This document shows, piece after piece, positions 44,085-52,489 of a stretch of DNA of 64,000 nt. The notes under the pieces are model-generated. The model searched no databases. It saw nothing but the letters and a program-made list of their open reading frames with translations, and was not told the origin of the DNA. Origin of the DNA: Williamsia deligens (GTDB taxonomy: Bacteria > Actinomycetota > Actinomycetes > Mycobacteriales > Mycobacteriaceae); NCBI RefSeq assembly GCF_024171765.1, contig NZ_JAMTCI010000001.1:2218796-2282795 (forward strand). Direction: 5' to 3'. The position numbers and the translations under genes are program-made. How positions within the stretch are numbered: the stretch's first letter is position 1; the number at the start of each line of letters is the position of its first letter.

Positions 44085-45056
44085 ATGGCGGGCAACTCCC
44101 GACGCAAGGGTGCGGTCCGCAAGGACGGCACGAAGAAGGGCCAGGTCGCCGGCTCCGGCGGCAACCGACGCCGCGGACTCGAGGGCCGCGGCGCCACGCC
44201 CAAGGCCGAGGACCGGCCGTACCACGCAGCGCACAAGCGTGCCCGCGCCGCGAGCGCGTCGGCGTCCGGTGCGGGCCGTGGCCGGTCGAGTGCTGCGAAG
44301 CGCCGCGACGAGGACGGCCCCGAGTACGTCTTGGGACGCAACCCCGTCGTGGAGTGCCTGCGTGCCGGTGTCCCGGCGACGGCGCTGTACGTGATGATCG
44401 GTGGCACGCCGGACGAGCGCGTCTCGGAGGCCGTGAAGATGGCCGGGGACAAGGGGATCGCGATCCTCGAGGCCTCGCGCGCCGAACTCGACCGGTTCAG
44501 CTCCAACGGTCTGCACCAGGGTGTCGCGCTGCAGGTCCCGCCGTACGAGTACGCCCACCCCGACGACCTGATGGCGGCTGCGCGTGACAGCGGCACGCCG
44601 CCGCTGCTCGTCGCGCTCGACAACATCACCGACCCCCGCAACCTCGGTGCGGTGATCCGGTCGACCGCGGCGTTCGGCGGGCACGGCGTCGTCATCCCCG
44701 CCCGCCGCAGCGCCAGCGTCTCCGCGGTCGCCTGGCGGACGAGCGCGGGTGCGGCGGCCCGACTTCCCGTCGCGCAGGCGCCGAATCTCACTCGCACGCT
44801 GAAGGACTGGGCCGCCGACGGTACGCAGCTCGTCGGTCTCGACGCCGACGGTGACACCACCCTGGACGAGTACGACGGCAGTGGACCGACCGTCGTCGTC
44901 GTCGGATCCGAGGGCAAGGGACTGTCGCGGCTGGTGCGGGAATCGTGCGACTCGATCCTGTCGATCCCCATGGCCGGCCCTGTCGAGAGCCTCAACGCCT
45001 CCGTCGCCGCGGGCGTCGTGCTCGCCGAGTTCGCCCGGCAGCGCCGCACCCGCTGA
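44085..45056 (+). CDS. rlmB: SpoU-family 2'-O-methyltransferase (RlmB-like)
   Basis: 323 residues. A basic, disordered N-terminal tail (about 1-75, rich in Arg/Lys/Gly) precedes a substrate-binding domain ([14 protein letters not shown]). The SPOUT knot follows with its three motifs: [38 protein letters not shown] and [19 protein letters not shown]. It probably methylates the 23S rRNA peptidyl-transferase loop. The ATG follows the cysS stop with no gap. A weak hairpin (45064-45086) lies just after its end. Confidence 0.9.
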   Translation: MAGNSRRKGAVRKDGTKKGQVAGSGGNRRRGLEGRGATPKAEDRPYHAAHKRARAASASASGAGRGRSSAAKRRDEDGPEYVLGRNPVVECLRAGVPATALYVMIGGTPDERVSEAVKMAGDKGIAILEASRAELDRFSSNGLHQGVALQVPPYEYAHPDDLMAAARDSGTPPLLVALDNITDPRNLGAVIRSTAAFGGHGVVIPARRSASVSAVAWRTSAGAAARLPVAQAPNLTRTLKDWAADGTQLVGLDADGDTTLDEYDGSGPTVVVVGSEGKGLSRLVRESCDSILSIPMAGPVESLNASVAAGVVLAEFARQRRTR

Positions 45057-45175
45057 ACCCCGCGGTCGGTTCGCACGCCACCGACCCGGGGAAGCCGCGC
45101 TGACGGCACCGTGGGAGTTGCACACTCCGCCCATTCGCATTCGTAATTGCGTCCGGATCGGGCAGCATGCGAGGT

Positions 45176-47104
45176 ATGACACCCCGCGTCCTGATCCCGG
45201 GTGAAGCGCTCCCGCTGCGTTCGCTCGAACCGTCCTTGCTCGATGTCTTCCATCTGCGGTTGTCATCGGACGGAGCACCACCCGACCTGGTCGCATTCGT
45301 CGTCGACGAGGTCGGCAAGGTCCGCACCGACGATGACTTCGTGTTCTACAACAATCCGCAGTGCTCCGACGGCAGCGTGGCCTGGCTGCCGGAGTCGTCG
45401 GCCGTGCAGTGGATCCGCGTACACCCGGGACGCCTCGACGCGGGAGTGCACCGCGTGATCGTCGGGGCGTCCGACGGCGTCCTCACCCAGCAGGATCCTG
45501 GCGCCGTCGACCTCGTGGTCACAGATGCCGCCGGAACCCCGGTGGCATCGGCGAGCCTGCGCGCCGACGGAGTTCTCGCCGCCATGATCCTGGTCGAGAT
45601 CTATCGCCGGTCCGATGAATGGAGACTGCGTCTGCTCGCGCAGGGGTACTCGGATGGCCTCGCCGCGCTCGCCGGCCACCACGGCGTCGAGATCGACGAC
45701 GGTCCTCCCCCGGAGGCCCCGTCCAGCGCGAGCCCCGAGCCGTTCCGGATGGCGGCAGATCGTCGGCCGTTCCCGGTCACCCACGACCAGCCAACCGTCG
45801 CTCCGCAGCCGCAGCCGCAGCCCGACCGTGCACACCGTCGGTCTCTCTTCACCTCCCGCAAGCGTGCTCAGCTGGAGAGCGAGAACGCGCGGCTGCAGCG
45901 ACTCTTCGCCGAGAGCGGGGCGATGGACAACGTGTCCATCGACGCGACTCGGCAGCGACTGCTTTCGGAGACTGCCGAGCTCACCGCGAAGGCAGAGCGG
46001 ACTCGGGTGGAGATCGCGGGCCTCGAGCAGAGGCTGAGCGGTCTCCGCGGGGCCATTCGGGACGCGGAGGGTGAACAAGAGCTCGCTGAGATCGGGCTCT
46101 ACCACTACCGACACAGACTGGATGATTCCATCGCATACAAGGCACGACTCGACGAGATCCGTGACCGGATGAAAGCCATGGCGAAGGCGGGTCGTGCCGT
46201 GAGCGGGGCGAGCAACTGGACGGTGAACGGTTCGAGTGCGCAGGGCCGCAAGATGGTCGCCGAGGTGTCGAAGCTGATGTTGCGGGCCTACAACGCGGAC
46301 GCAGACCACGCGGTGCGGACTCTGCGGCCGTTCAAGGTCGACTCCGCTCTGGTCCGGCTGGATTCGACGCGGACGACCATCGCGCGTCTCGGTCGGACGA
46401 TGTCGATTGCGGTGACCGATCAGTATCACCGGCTGCGTCGCCAGGAACTCGAACTCACCTCCGACTACATCAACAAGCTGGCGGAGGAGAAGGAGCGTCA
46501 GCGCGAACTCAAGGAGCAGCAGCGTGAGCAGGCGCGCGCCGACGCAGAGTACGCGCGGGAACAGGTCCGGCTGGAACGGGACCGCGACAAGTATGCGGAC
46601 GCACTGGCGCGTCTCGAGAGCGGATCCGGTAGTGCGCAACAGATCGCGCAGGTGCGATCGCAACTGACGTCGGTGAGAGCGGCCCTCGATCAGGTTGCTC
46701 ACCGTCGAGCCAACATGCGCCTGGGCTACGTCTACGTCATCTCGAACCTGGGCGCCTTCGGGGAGAGGATGGTCAAGATCGGCATGACGAGGCGCGTCAC
46801 TCCCGAGGAACGAGTGCGTGAGCTCGGCGATGCGTCTGTCCCATTCCGATTCGACACGCACGCACTGATCTTCAGCGAGGACGCCGTCGCCCTCGAAACC
46901 GCTCTGCACCAGCGATTCGCGGACAGGGCGGTCAACCAGGTGAACCGGCACCGTGAGTTCTTCTACGCGAGCCCGTCGGAGGTTCGAGACGTGCTGGAGG
47001 AGATGGGGATCGCGGACAACATCGTCGTCCAATACGACGAGGAGACCCCTGCCGACGAATGGCGGAGGTCGGGTGGTCCGGATCGCGCGCTGCTCCCGAC
47101 CTGA
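45176..47104 (+). CDS. TerD / coiled-coil (DUF4041) / GIY-YIG nuclease-like fusion
   Basis: 642 residues in four parts. Residues 1-170 are a TerD-like domain with the calcium-loop motif DDDFVFYNNP (about 51-60) and the ending ILVEIYRRSDEWRLRLLAQGYSDGLAAL. A proline-rich linker (about 175-215) follows. Residues 220-515 are coiled coil flanking a DUF4041-like core (ASNWTVNGSSAQGRKMVAEVSKLMLRAYNADAD). Residues 517-610 are a T5orf172-type GIY-YIG domain: GYVYVISN, MVKIGMTRR, Arg in EERVREL, Glu in ALETALHQRF. TerD proteins belong to tellurite/stress and phage-related systems; GIY-YIG domains cut DNA. No other ter gene is nearby. Codons are less GC-biased than in cysS or rlmB, suggesting transfer. 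ATG 45167 is an alternative start. Confidence 0.82.
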   Translation: MTPRVLIPGEALPLRSLEPSLLDVFHLRLSSDGAPPDLVAFVVDEVGKVRTDDDFVFYNNPQCSDGSVAWLPESSAVQWIRVHPGRLDAGVHRVIVGASDGVLTQQDPGAVDLVVTDAAGTPVASASLRADGVLAAMILVEIYRRSDEWRLRLLAQGYSDGLAALAGHHGVEIDDGPPPEAPSSASPEPFRMAADRRPFPVTHDQPTVAPQPQPQPDRAHRRSLFTSRKRAQLESENARLQRLFAESGAMDNVSIDATRQRLLSETAELTAKAERTRVEIAGLEQRLSGLRGAIRDAEGEQELAEIGLYHYRHRLDDSIAYKARLDEIRDRMKAMAKAGRAVSGASNWTVNGSSAQGRKMVAEVSKLMLRAYNADADHAVRTLRPFKVDSALVRLDSTRTTIARLGRTMSIAVTDQYHRLRRQELELTSDYINKLAEEKERQRELKEQQREQARADAEYAREQVRLERDRDKYADALARLESGSGSAQQIAQVRSQLTSVRAALDQVAHRRANMRLGYVYVISNLGAFGERMVKIGMTRRVTPEERVRELGDASVPFRFDTHALIFSEDAVALETALHQRFADRAVNQVNRHREFFYASPSEVRDVLEEMGIADNIVVQYDEETPADEWRRSGGPDRALLPT

Positions 47105-47205
47105 CGGACTACAGACGGTCCACAGGTGTCACCGGTCAGCGACGGCGTGCGCGCTGTGCACACGTCTCGTGACATCGGTGCCAGTTGTGGACGCCCGCCC
47201 CGGCG

Positions 47206-47829
47206 TCAGATCTGAGGCTCGAGGTACGCGACGATCGCCTCGGTGAGGCCGTGGCGGGCCAGGTCGAGGTCGCTGTAGGAGCCCAGCTGCTTTTCGGAGA
47301 CGATGCCCCGCATGGCGCCCGGGATGAACGCCGCGACCGCGGCGAGGCGGTCGGGATCGACGCCGAGACCGGCGAAGGCGCGGGTGCAGGTGTCGAGCCA
47401 CGCCTGACGCCACGACGCGAACTCCGCCGCGGTGCGGGGGAACAGCCGCTCGAACTCGTCGCGATCACGGGGCATGGCCGCGCGGAGGGTCTCGATGGCG
47501 CGGGAGTCCGTTCCCGACAGGCCGTCGTAGAGGTTGTCGACGATGGTCGCGACCCGCTCACGCAATGACGATCCCGGTGATGCGCCGGCGGGCAGGTCCC
47601 CGCGCCGTTCCGCGGTGTACCGGAGCACCGCGGCCCACAGCCCGTCGATGTCGCCGAACTGGTACTTGATCGCCCCCCACGTGGCACCGGCCTCCTTCGC
47701 GATTCGATTTCCCGAGACGGATCCGGGATCGCCGGTGGCGAGCGCGTGCAACGCCGCGTCGAGCATGGATTCACGGGTGGCCTGACCGCGCCTGTTGGCG
47801 CGCCGTTCCGCGACCTCGATCTCGACCAT
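47206..47829 (-). CDS. TetR family regulator of the Rieske oxygenase module
   Basis: 207 residues. Helix-turn-helix in DAALHALATGDPGSVSGNRIAKEAGATWGAIKYQFGDIDGLWAAVL (about 24-69); the rest is the helical ligand domain. It is divergent from the Rieske oxygenase, with paired operator-like dyads between them, so it most likely represses that pair and itself. ATG at 47829. Convergent with the TerD fusion across 101 bases that show no gene. Confidence 0.87.
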   Translation of the reverse strand: MVEIEVAERRANRRGQATRESMLDAALHALATGDPGSVSGNRIAKEAGATWGAIKYQFGDIDGLWAAVLRYTAERRGDLPAGASPGSSLRERVATIVDNLYDGLSGTDSRAIETLRAAMPRDRDEFERLFPRTAAEFASWRQAWLDTCTRAFAGLGVDPDRLAAVAAFIPGAMRGIVSEKQLGSYSDLDLARHGLTEAIVAYLEPQI

Positions 47830-47859
47830 GACGTCGATGGTAAAGGTCGCGTGCAGTTC

Positions 47860-47896
47860 ACAGAACCCTCTGTCTTTTTATTACAGAGGGTTCTAT
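47860..47896. promoter_or_regulatory. Paired operator for the TetR regulator
   Basis: AGAACCCTCTGT (47862-47873) and ACAGAGGGTTCT (47883-47894) form a perfect 12-bp inverted repeat around a nine-base AT-rich spacer. Each half is itself a small dyad (ACAGA-ACCC-TCTGT), the shape of a TetR site, so two dimers could bind side by side. It lies between the TetR start (47829) and the oxygenase start (47935). Confidence 0.75.
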
Positions 47897-47934
47897 GGTG
47901 AGCGCATCACTGCTCGACGGCGAGAGGACACCGG

Positions 47935-48951
47935 ATGGCGAAGACGCCTCTGCCGATGCGGCCGACCGGCTGGTTCCAGGTCGCCTGGTCGGCCGAGATC
48001 GCGATCGGCGCCGTGCACCGGATGCACTACTTCGACACCGAGATGGTCGCCTGGCGGTCCGCATCGGGGCAGGTCACCGTGATGGACGCCTACTGCGAGC
48101 ACCTCGGCGCGCACCTGGGCCACGGCGGCACGGTGGACGGCGAGATCATCCGATGCCCGTTCCACGGCTGGGAATGGGACTCCGACGGCCGCAACGTCTG
48201 CGTCCCCTACGAGAAGCGGCCGAACAAGGGCCGGCGGATCCGGACATATCCCGTCGACGAGCACAGCGAATCCGTCTTCATCTGGTTCGACGAGCGCCGG
48301 CGGGAGCCGTACTTCCGGGTGACACCGGCGCTCAGCGGGTTCGACGACGACAAGAGTGAGGCCGACTACTACCCCGCCTACGGCCACAGCACGCTGTTCG
48401 AGCCCGGGGTGGAGATCCACCCGCAGTACGTGATGGAGAACGGCGTCGACTTCGCCCACTTCAAGTACGTGCACGACACCCCGCTGGTCCCGGAGTTCAC
48501 CCGCCACGACTTCGACGCCCCGGTGTCCTACGTCGACTTCACCGTCGCCTTCGACGACGTCCCCGCCGAGGAGATCAACAGCGGTGTGCAGGCGATCAAC
48601 AACGGGATCGGCGTGGCGTGCACGAAGAGCTGGGGGATGATCGACAACCGGACGCTGACCGCGGTGACACCGGTCGACGCCACCACCTCCGACGTCCGCT
48701 TCACCACCTGGATCGGCCGCAAGCCCGGCGACGACGGACCCCAGCCCACCAGCAGGTCACTCAGGCACGCCGCGGGCGTCATCGAACAGTTCAGCAACGA
48801 CGTCCACATCTGGAAGCACCAGCGCTACTCCGACCCGCCGGCCCTGTCGCCGAAGGAGTTCGCGGGCTTCACCGCCATCCGCAGGTGGGCCACGCAGTTC
48901 TACCCCGACGACTTCGACCCGGCCGCCGCACGTGCGCACGCCGGCCGCTGA
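47935..48951 (+). CDS. Rieske non-heme iron oxygenase (KshA-like)
   Basis: 338 residues. Rieske 2Fe-2S ligands C54-x-H56 and C74-x2-H77 (YCEHLGAH, RCPFHGW). The catalytic iron site is NGVDFAHFKYVH (N169, D172, H175, H180). Order and wording (MRPTGWFQVAWS, GAHLGHGGTVDGEIIRCPFHGW, YPV) resemble the oxygenase of 3-ketosteroid 9-alpha-hydroxylase, but the protein is shorter and sits with a different partner, so another steroid- or terpenoid-like substrate is possible. No reductase gene is adjacent. Ribosome site GAGAGGA. Probably controlled by the divergent TetR protein. Confidence 0.87.
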   Translation: MAKTPLPMRPTGWFQVAWSAEIAIGAVHRMHYFDTEMVAWRSASGQVTVMDAYCEHLGAHLGHGGTVDGEIIRCPFHGWEWDSDGRNVCVPYEKRPNKGRRIRTYPVDEHSESVFIWFDERRREPYFRVTPALSGFDDDKSEADYYPAYGHSTLFEPGVEIHPQYVMENGVDFAHFKYVHDTPLVPEFTRHDFDAPVSYVDFTVAFDDVPAEEINSGVQAINNGIGVACTKSWGMIDNRTLTAVTPVDATTSDVRFTTWIGRKPGDDGPQPTSRSLRHAAGVIEQFSNDVHIWKHQRYSDPPALSPKEFAGFTAIRRWATQFYPDDFDPAAARAHAGR

Positions 48952-48980
48952 CCTGACCCGCTCCGGACGAAAGGCTCACC

Positions 48981-50069
48981 ATGACAACCGCTTCGACGCC
49001 GATCCGCGTCTTCCAGGTCGCGACCGGCAACGTCGGGACCGAGATGATCAAGCGGATCGGTACCCACCGTGACCTCGAGTTGATCGGCGTGCACTGCTAC
49101 TCGCCGGACAAGATCGGCCGGGACGCGGGCGTCCTCGCGGGTCTCGACCCCATCGGGGTCGTCGCGACCGGTTCCGTCGACGAGATCATCGCCGCGAGGC
49201 CCGATGTCGTGACCTTCCACGGTGTCTTCCCCGACGAGGACCTGTACGTCCCGATCCTCGAGGCCGGCATCGACATCGTGACCACCGCCGACTTCATCAC
49301 CGGCCACCACCGCGACGCACACCACGCCCACGCGTCGGGCACGCCCATCACCGAGGTCCTCGAAGCCGCCTGCCAGAAGGGCGGATCCACCTTCTACGGC
49401 ACCGGCATGAACCCCGGCCTCGCGCAGATCCTCGGCATCGTCCACACCGCCGACGTCGCCGAGATCGAGAACATCACCGTCACCGAGTCGGTGGACGTGT
49501 CGTGTCACCACTCGGTCGAGACGTGGAAAGAGGTCGGGTACGGCAGGCCCGTCGACGACCCGAGCATCCCCGACTCGCTGCACAAGTACACGGCGGTGTT
49601 CGAGGACAGCGTGCGTCTCATGGCCGACGCGTTCGACCTCGAGCTCGACGAGGTGGCGTTCTCCTACGAACTGGGCGCGTGCACCAAGGACGTCGACCTG
49701 GGCTGGTACGTCATGCCGAAGGGTTCGCTGGGTGCCAACTACATCAAGTACCAGGGGATGGTCGACGGGGTGCCGCGCGTCGAGACCCACCTCGAATGGC
49801 AGATGACCCCGCACACCGATCCGTCCTGGGACATCAAGGGCTGCTACATCACCCACATCAAGGGCGACCCGAACATCTACAGCAAGCACATGATCTTCCC
49901 CAAGCCCGGAGTCCGACTGGACGATCCGAGCGACTTCGCCTCGATCGGCATGACGGTCACGGGGCTGCCCGCCCTCAACGCGATCCGGTCCGTCCACGAG
50001 GCCCGCCCGGGGATCATCACCAGCGCAGACCTGCCGCTGCGTGCCTTCGCGGGACGCTTCGTGCGGTAG
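48981..50069 (+). CDS. DapB-like NAD(P)-dependent dehydrogenase
   Basis: 362 residues. The N-terminal Rossmann fold (IRVFQVATGNVGTEMIKRI) and mid segment (STFYGTGMNPGLAQILGI) are those of the dihydrodipicolinate-reductase-like family that includes diaminopentanoate dehydrogenase. True DapB proteins are about 100 residues shorter. The reaction is unknown. It starts 29 bases after the Rieske gene with its own ribosome site (GAAAGG), so both are likely in one transcript and one pathway. Confidence 0.8.
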   Translation: MTTASTPIRVFQVATGNVGTEMIKRIGTHRDLELIGVHCYSPDKIGRDAGVLAGLDPIGVVATGSVDEIIAARPDVVTFHGVFPDEDLYVPILEAGIDIVTTADFITGHHRDAHHAHASGTPITEVLEAACQKGGSTFYGTGMNPGLAQILGIVHTADVAEIENITVTESVDVSCHHSVETWKEVGYGRPVDDPSIPDSLHKYTAVFEDSVRLMADAFDLELDEVAFSYELGACTKDVDLGWYVMPKGSLGANYIKYQGMVDGVPRVETHLEWQMTPHTDPSWDIKGCYITHIKGDPNIYSKHMIFPKPGVRLDDPSDFASIGMTVTGLPALNAIRSVHEARPGIITSADLPLRAFAGRFVR

Positions 50070-50082
50070 TCGACGGGCCCGG

Positions 50083-50850
50083 TCAGGCGAGGAACGACCT
50101 GAGCTCGACCCCCGCATCGCGCAGGGCCGAGGCGACCGCGCGGGCGTGGTCGACGGCGCCCGGTGTGTCGCCGTGCAGGCAGACGGAGTCGATGTCGACG
50201 GTGACGACCGTCCCGTCGACGGCACTCACCCGACCGGTGGTGACCATCTCGACGACGCGCTCGGCGATCTCGGCGGTGTCGCCGAGGACGGCCCCGCGCT
50301 CGGACCGGGGGACGAGCGACCCGTCGGCGCGATACCCGCGGTCGGCGAATCCCTCGGCGATCACACGGACACCGGCGTCACGGGCCGTCGCGGCGGCGAC
50401 GGAGCCGGGCAGGGTCACCAGCGGCAGTGTCCTGTCAAGGGCGGCCACCGCGTCGACGACAGCCTGTGCCTGGCCCTCATGCGTCACGATCGTGTTGTAC
50501 AGCGCTCCATGGGGTTTCACGTACTCGACGCGGCCCCCCACTGATCGGGCGATGCCGTCGAGCGCGCCGATCTGGTAGACGACGTCGGCGACGAGATCGT
50601 CGTGGCCGACGTCGACGAAGCGACGGCCGAACCCGACGCGGTCGGGATAGGACACCTGCGCACCGATCCGCACCCCCGCGGCGACGGCCGCGGCGCACAC
50701 ACGGCGCAGCCCGGCCGGGTCCCCGGCGTGGAAGCCGCACGCGATGTTCGCGGAGGTGACCACCGACAGCATCGCGGGGTCGTCGCCGAGCGTCCAGACC
50801 CCGAATCCCTCGCCGAGATCGGCGTTCAGATCGACCTGATCAGCTGCCAT
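50083..50850 (-). CDS. pxpA: 5-oxoprolinase subunit A (LamB/YcsF family), orphan
   Basis: 255 residues. Family motifs DLNADLGEGFGVW, VTSANIACGFHAGDP, AQVSYPD, VEYVKPHGALYN and VIAEGFADRGY are all present. PxpA acts with PxpB and PxpC in ATP-dependent cleavage of 5-oxoproline. No pxpB or pxpC gene lies in this window, so partners must be elsewhere. I chose the ATG at 50850; a GTG at 50856 is also in frame. Only about 22 bases separate it from the divergent carboxylesterase. Confidence 0.9.
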   Translation of the reverse strand: MAADQVDLNADLGEGFGVWTLGDDPAMLSVVTSANIACGFHAGDPAGLRRVCAAAVAAGVRIGAQVSYPDRVGFGRRFVDVGHDDLVADVVYQIGALDGIARSVGGRVEYVKPHGALYNTIVTHEGQAQAVVDAVAALDRTLPLVTLPGSVAAATARDAGVRVIAEGFADRGYRADGSLVPRSERGAVLGDTAEIAERVVEMVTTGRVSAVDGTVVTVDIDSVCLHGDTPGAVDHARAVASALRDAGVELRSFLA

Positions 50851-50872
50851 GGTCACAGGCTAGTGTCGACCC

Positions 50873-52438
50873 ATGGGACAAGCTGATACCACCGTGACCA
50901 CGGCGGACGGTGTCGTCGACGGTGTCGCGTACGACGGCCTGCACTCGTGGCGGGGGATCCCCTACGCCGCGCCGCCGATGGGCGACCGGCGCTTCCGTGC
51001 GCCGCAACCGCCGGTCGGGTGGCGCGGCGTGCGCCACTGCGTCAGCTTCCGCAACGCCGCACCGCAGGCCCGCCGGTACACGACCACCGGGATCAACAAA
51101 CACCAGCCGGTCAGCGAGGACTGCCTGACGTTGAACGTCATCGCGCCGGCGCGGCGGTCCGGACCGCTGCCGGTGATGGTGTTCATCCACGGGGGTGCCT
51201 ACATCCTCGGGTCCTCACAGACCTACCGCGGCGACTCGCTGGTCCGTGCGACGGGCGTCGTCTACGTCTCGATCAACTACCGGCTCGGTGCGCTCGGCTA
51301 CCTCGACCTGACCGGGTTCTCCTCCGAGGCACGGACGTTCGACGGCAACCTCGGCCTGCGCGATCAGGTGGCGGCGTTGCAGTGGGTGCAGCGCAACATC
51401 GCCGGGTTCGGCGGCGACCCCGACAACGTGACCGTCTTCGGTGAGAGCGCCGGCGGCAACGCGGTCACCACCCTGCTCGCCACCCCGTCGGCGGAGGGCC
51501 TGTTCCACCGCGCGATCGCCCAGAGCTCGGCGCCCGCGCTGACGCTTCCCCAGAAATGGGCGACGAAGTTCGCGGAGACCTTCGTCGACATCCTCGGGGA
51601 AACCCACCCGGATCCCGTCGCCGCGCTGCACACGGCGACCCCCGCGCAGCTCGGTCACGCCGGCGACCGTCTCGCACGGGAGGCGGGGAAGCTGGTGCCG
51701 GGCGCGCAACCGTTCGGTCCGACCATCGACGGCGAGATCCTGCCGCAGGACCCCATCGAGGCCGCGGGCGACGGGCGCACCCATCCGGTGCCCCTGATCA
51801 TCGGGACCAACCGGGTCGAGGCCAACCTGTTCGCCAAGGTCTTCCCTGTGCTCCCGACCAGCCCGGGCGCCGTCCGACGGTCGCTGGAGGGTGCGACACC
51901 CGAGGTCCGTGAGGCGATCCTCACCGCCTACCCCGGGTTCCCCGAGCCCGCCGTCTGCCGGAAGATCATGGGCGACATGATCTTCTGGGCGCCGTCGGTG
52001 GCGATCGCCGACGGTCACAGCGCGACGGCCCCGACGTACGTCTACCGCTACGACTACTCCACCCGCATCCTCGACTGGATCGGCTTCGGGCCGACCCACG
52101 CGATGGAGCTCATGGCGGTGTTCGGGCTGCTCACCTCCCGTGTCGGCTCGGTGCTGACCGCCGCGGGCGACAAGCGCGCCGCGCGCCGCGTGACCGAGGC
52201 GGTCCAGAACGACTGGGGCTCGTTCGCCGCGACCGGGGCCCCGCGGTCGGCGTGGCCCCGCTACGACACCGAGACCCGCGCGGTCCGCATCATCGACGAC
52301 CCCCTGCGCACCGAGTTCGACCCGAAGGGCGAACGGCGGGCCGCGTGGTCGGGATACCGCTCGTACGCGGAGGTCCCGCTGGGCGGCGGGATCGCCGGCG
52401 AGGAACGCGAGCATCAGAAGGTCGACGACGTCGGGTGA
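50873..52438 (+). CDS. Type B carboxylesterase
   Basis: 521 residues. Oxyanion hole FIHGGAYILGS, nucleophile elbow FGESAGGNAV (Ser192) and family motifs SEDCLTLNVIAP and VYVSINYRLGALGYLD show a para-nitrobenzyl-esterase type enzyme; the catalytic His is probably in FGPTHAMEL. It hydrolyses carboxylic esters of unknown identity. The last 18 or so residues (from EVPLGGG) are read from DNA that is the antisense of an alpha/beta hydrolase 3' end, so the C-terminus looks recently acquired. Confidence 0.87.
   Translation: MGQADTTVTTADGVVDGVAYDGLHSWRGIPYAAPPMGDRRFRAPQPPVGWRGVRHCVSFRNAAPQARRYTTTGINKHQPVSEDCLTLNVIAPARRSGPLPVMVFIHGGAYILGSSQTYRGDSLVRATGVVYVSINYRLGALGYLDLTGFSSEARTFDGNLGLRDQVAALQWVQRNIAGFGGDPDNVTVFGESAGGNAVTTLLATPSAEGLFHRAIAQSSAPALTLPQKWATKFAETFVDILGETHPDPVAALHTATPAQLGHAGDRLAREAGKLVPGAQPFGPTIDGEILPQDPIEAAGDGRTHPVPLIIGTNRVEANLFAKVFPVLPTSPGAVRRSLEGATPEVREAILTAYPGFPEPAVCRKIMGDMIFWAPSVAIADGHSATAPTYVYRYDYSTRILDWIGFGPTHAMELMAVFGLLTSRVGSVLTAAGDKRAARRVTEAVQNDWGSFAATGAPRSAWPRYDTETRAVRIIDDPLRTEFDPKGERRAAWSGYRSYAEVPLGGGIAGEEREHQKVDDVG
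52371..52435 (+). repeat. Diverged 65-bp direct repeat, left copy (hydrolase remnant)
   Basis: Matches 54058-54122 in the same orientation with nine mismatches in 65 positions; the 26 central bases are identical. On the reverse strand this copy still encodes LMLAFLAGDPAAQRDL, the C-terminal end of an alpha/beta hydrolase, but without its stop. On the forward strand it forms the last codons of the carboxylesterase. Confidence 0.85.
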
Positions 52439-52489
52439 GGTGACGGCTGGGTTTCGCTCGAGGTCCGGCGACGGTGGGTGCGACGCGGG

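Noticed and set aside
45263-47032. 589-codon reverse open frame opposite the TerD fusion
   Set aside because: The forward frame has clear TerD and GIY-YIG motifs; the reverse one has none.
47105-47205. Distant inverted repeat GTCCACA/TGTGGAC between the TerD fusion and tetR
   Set aside because: The arms are seven bases and about 60 bases apart, which is expected by chance.
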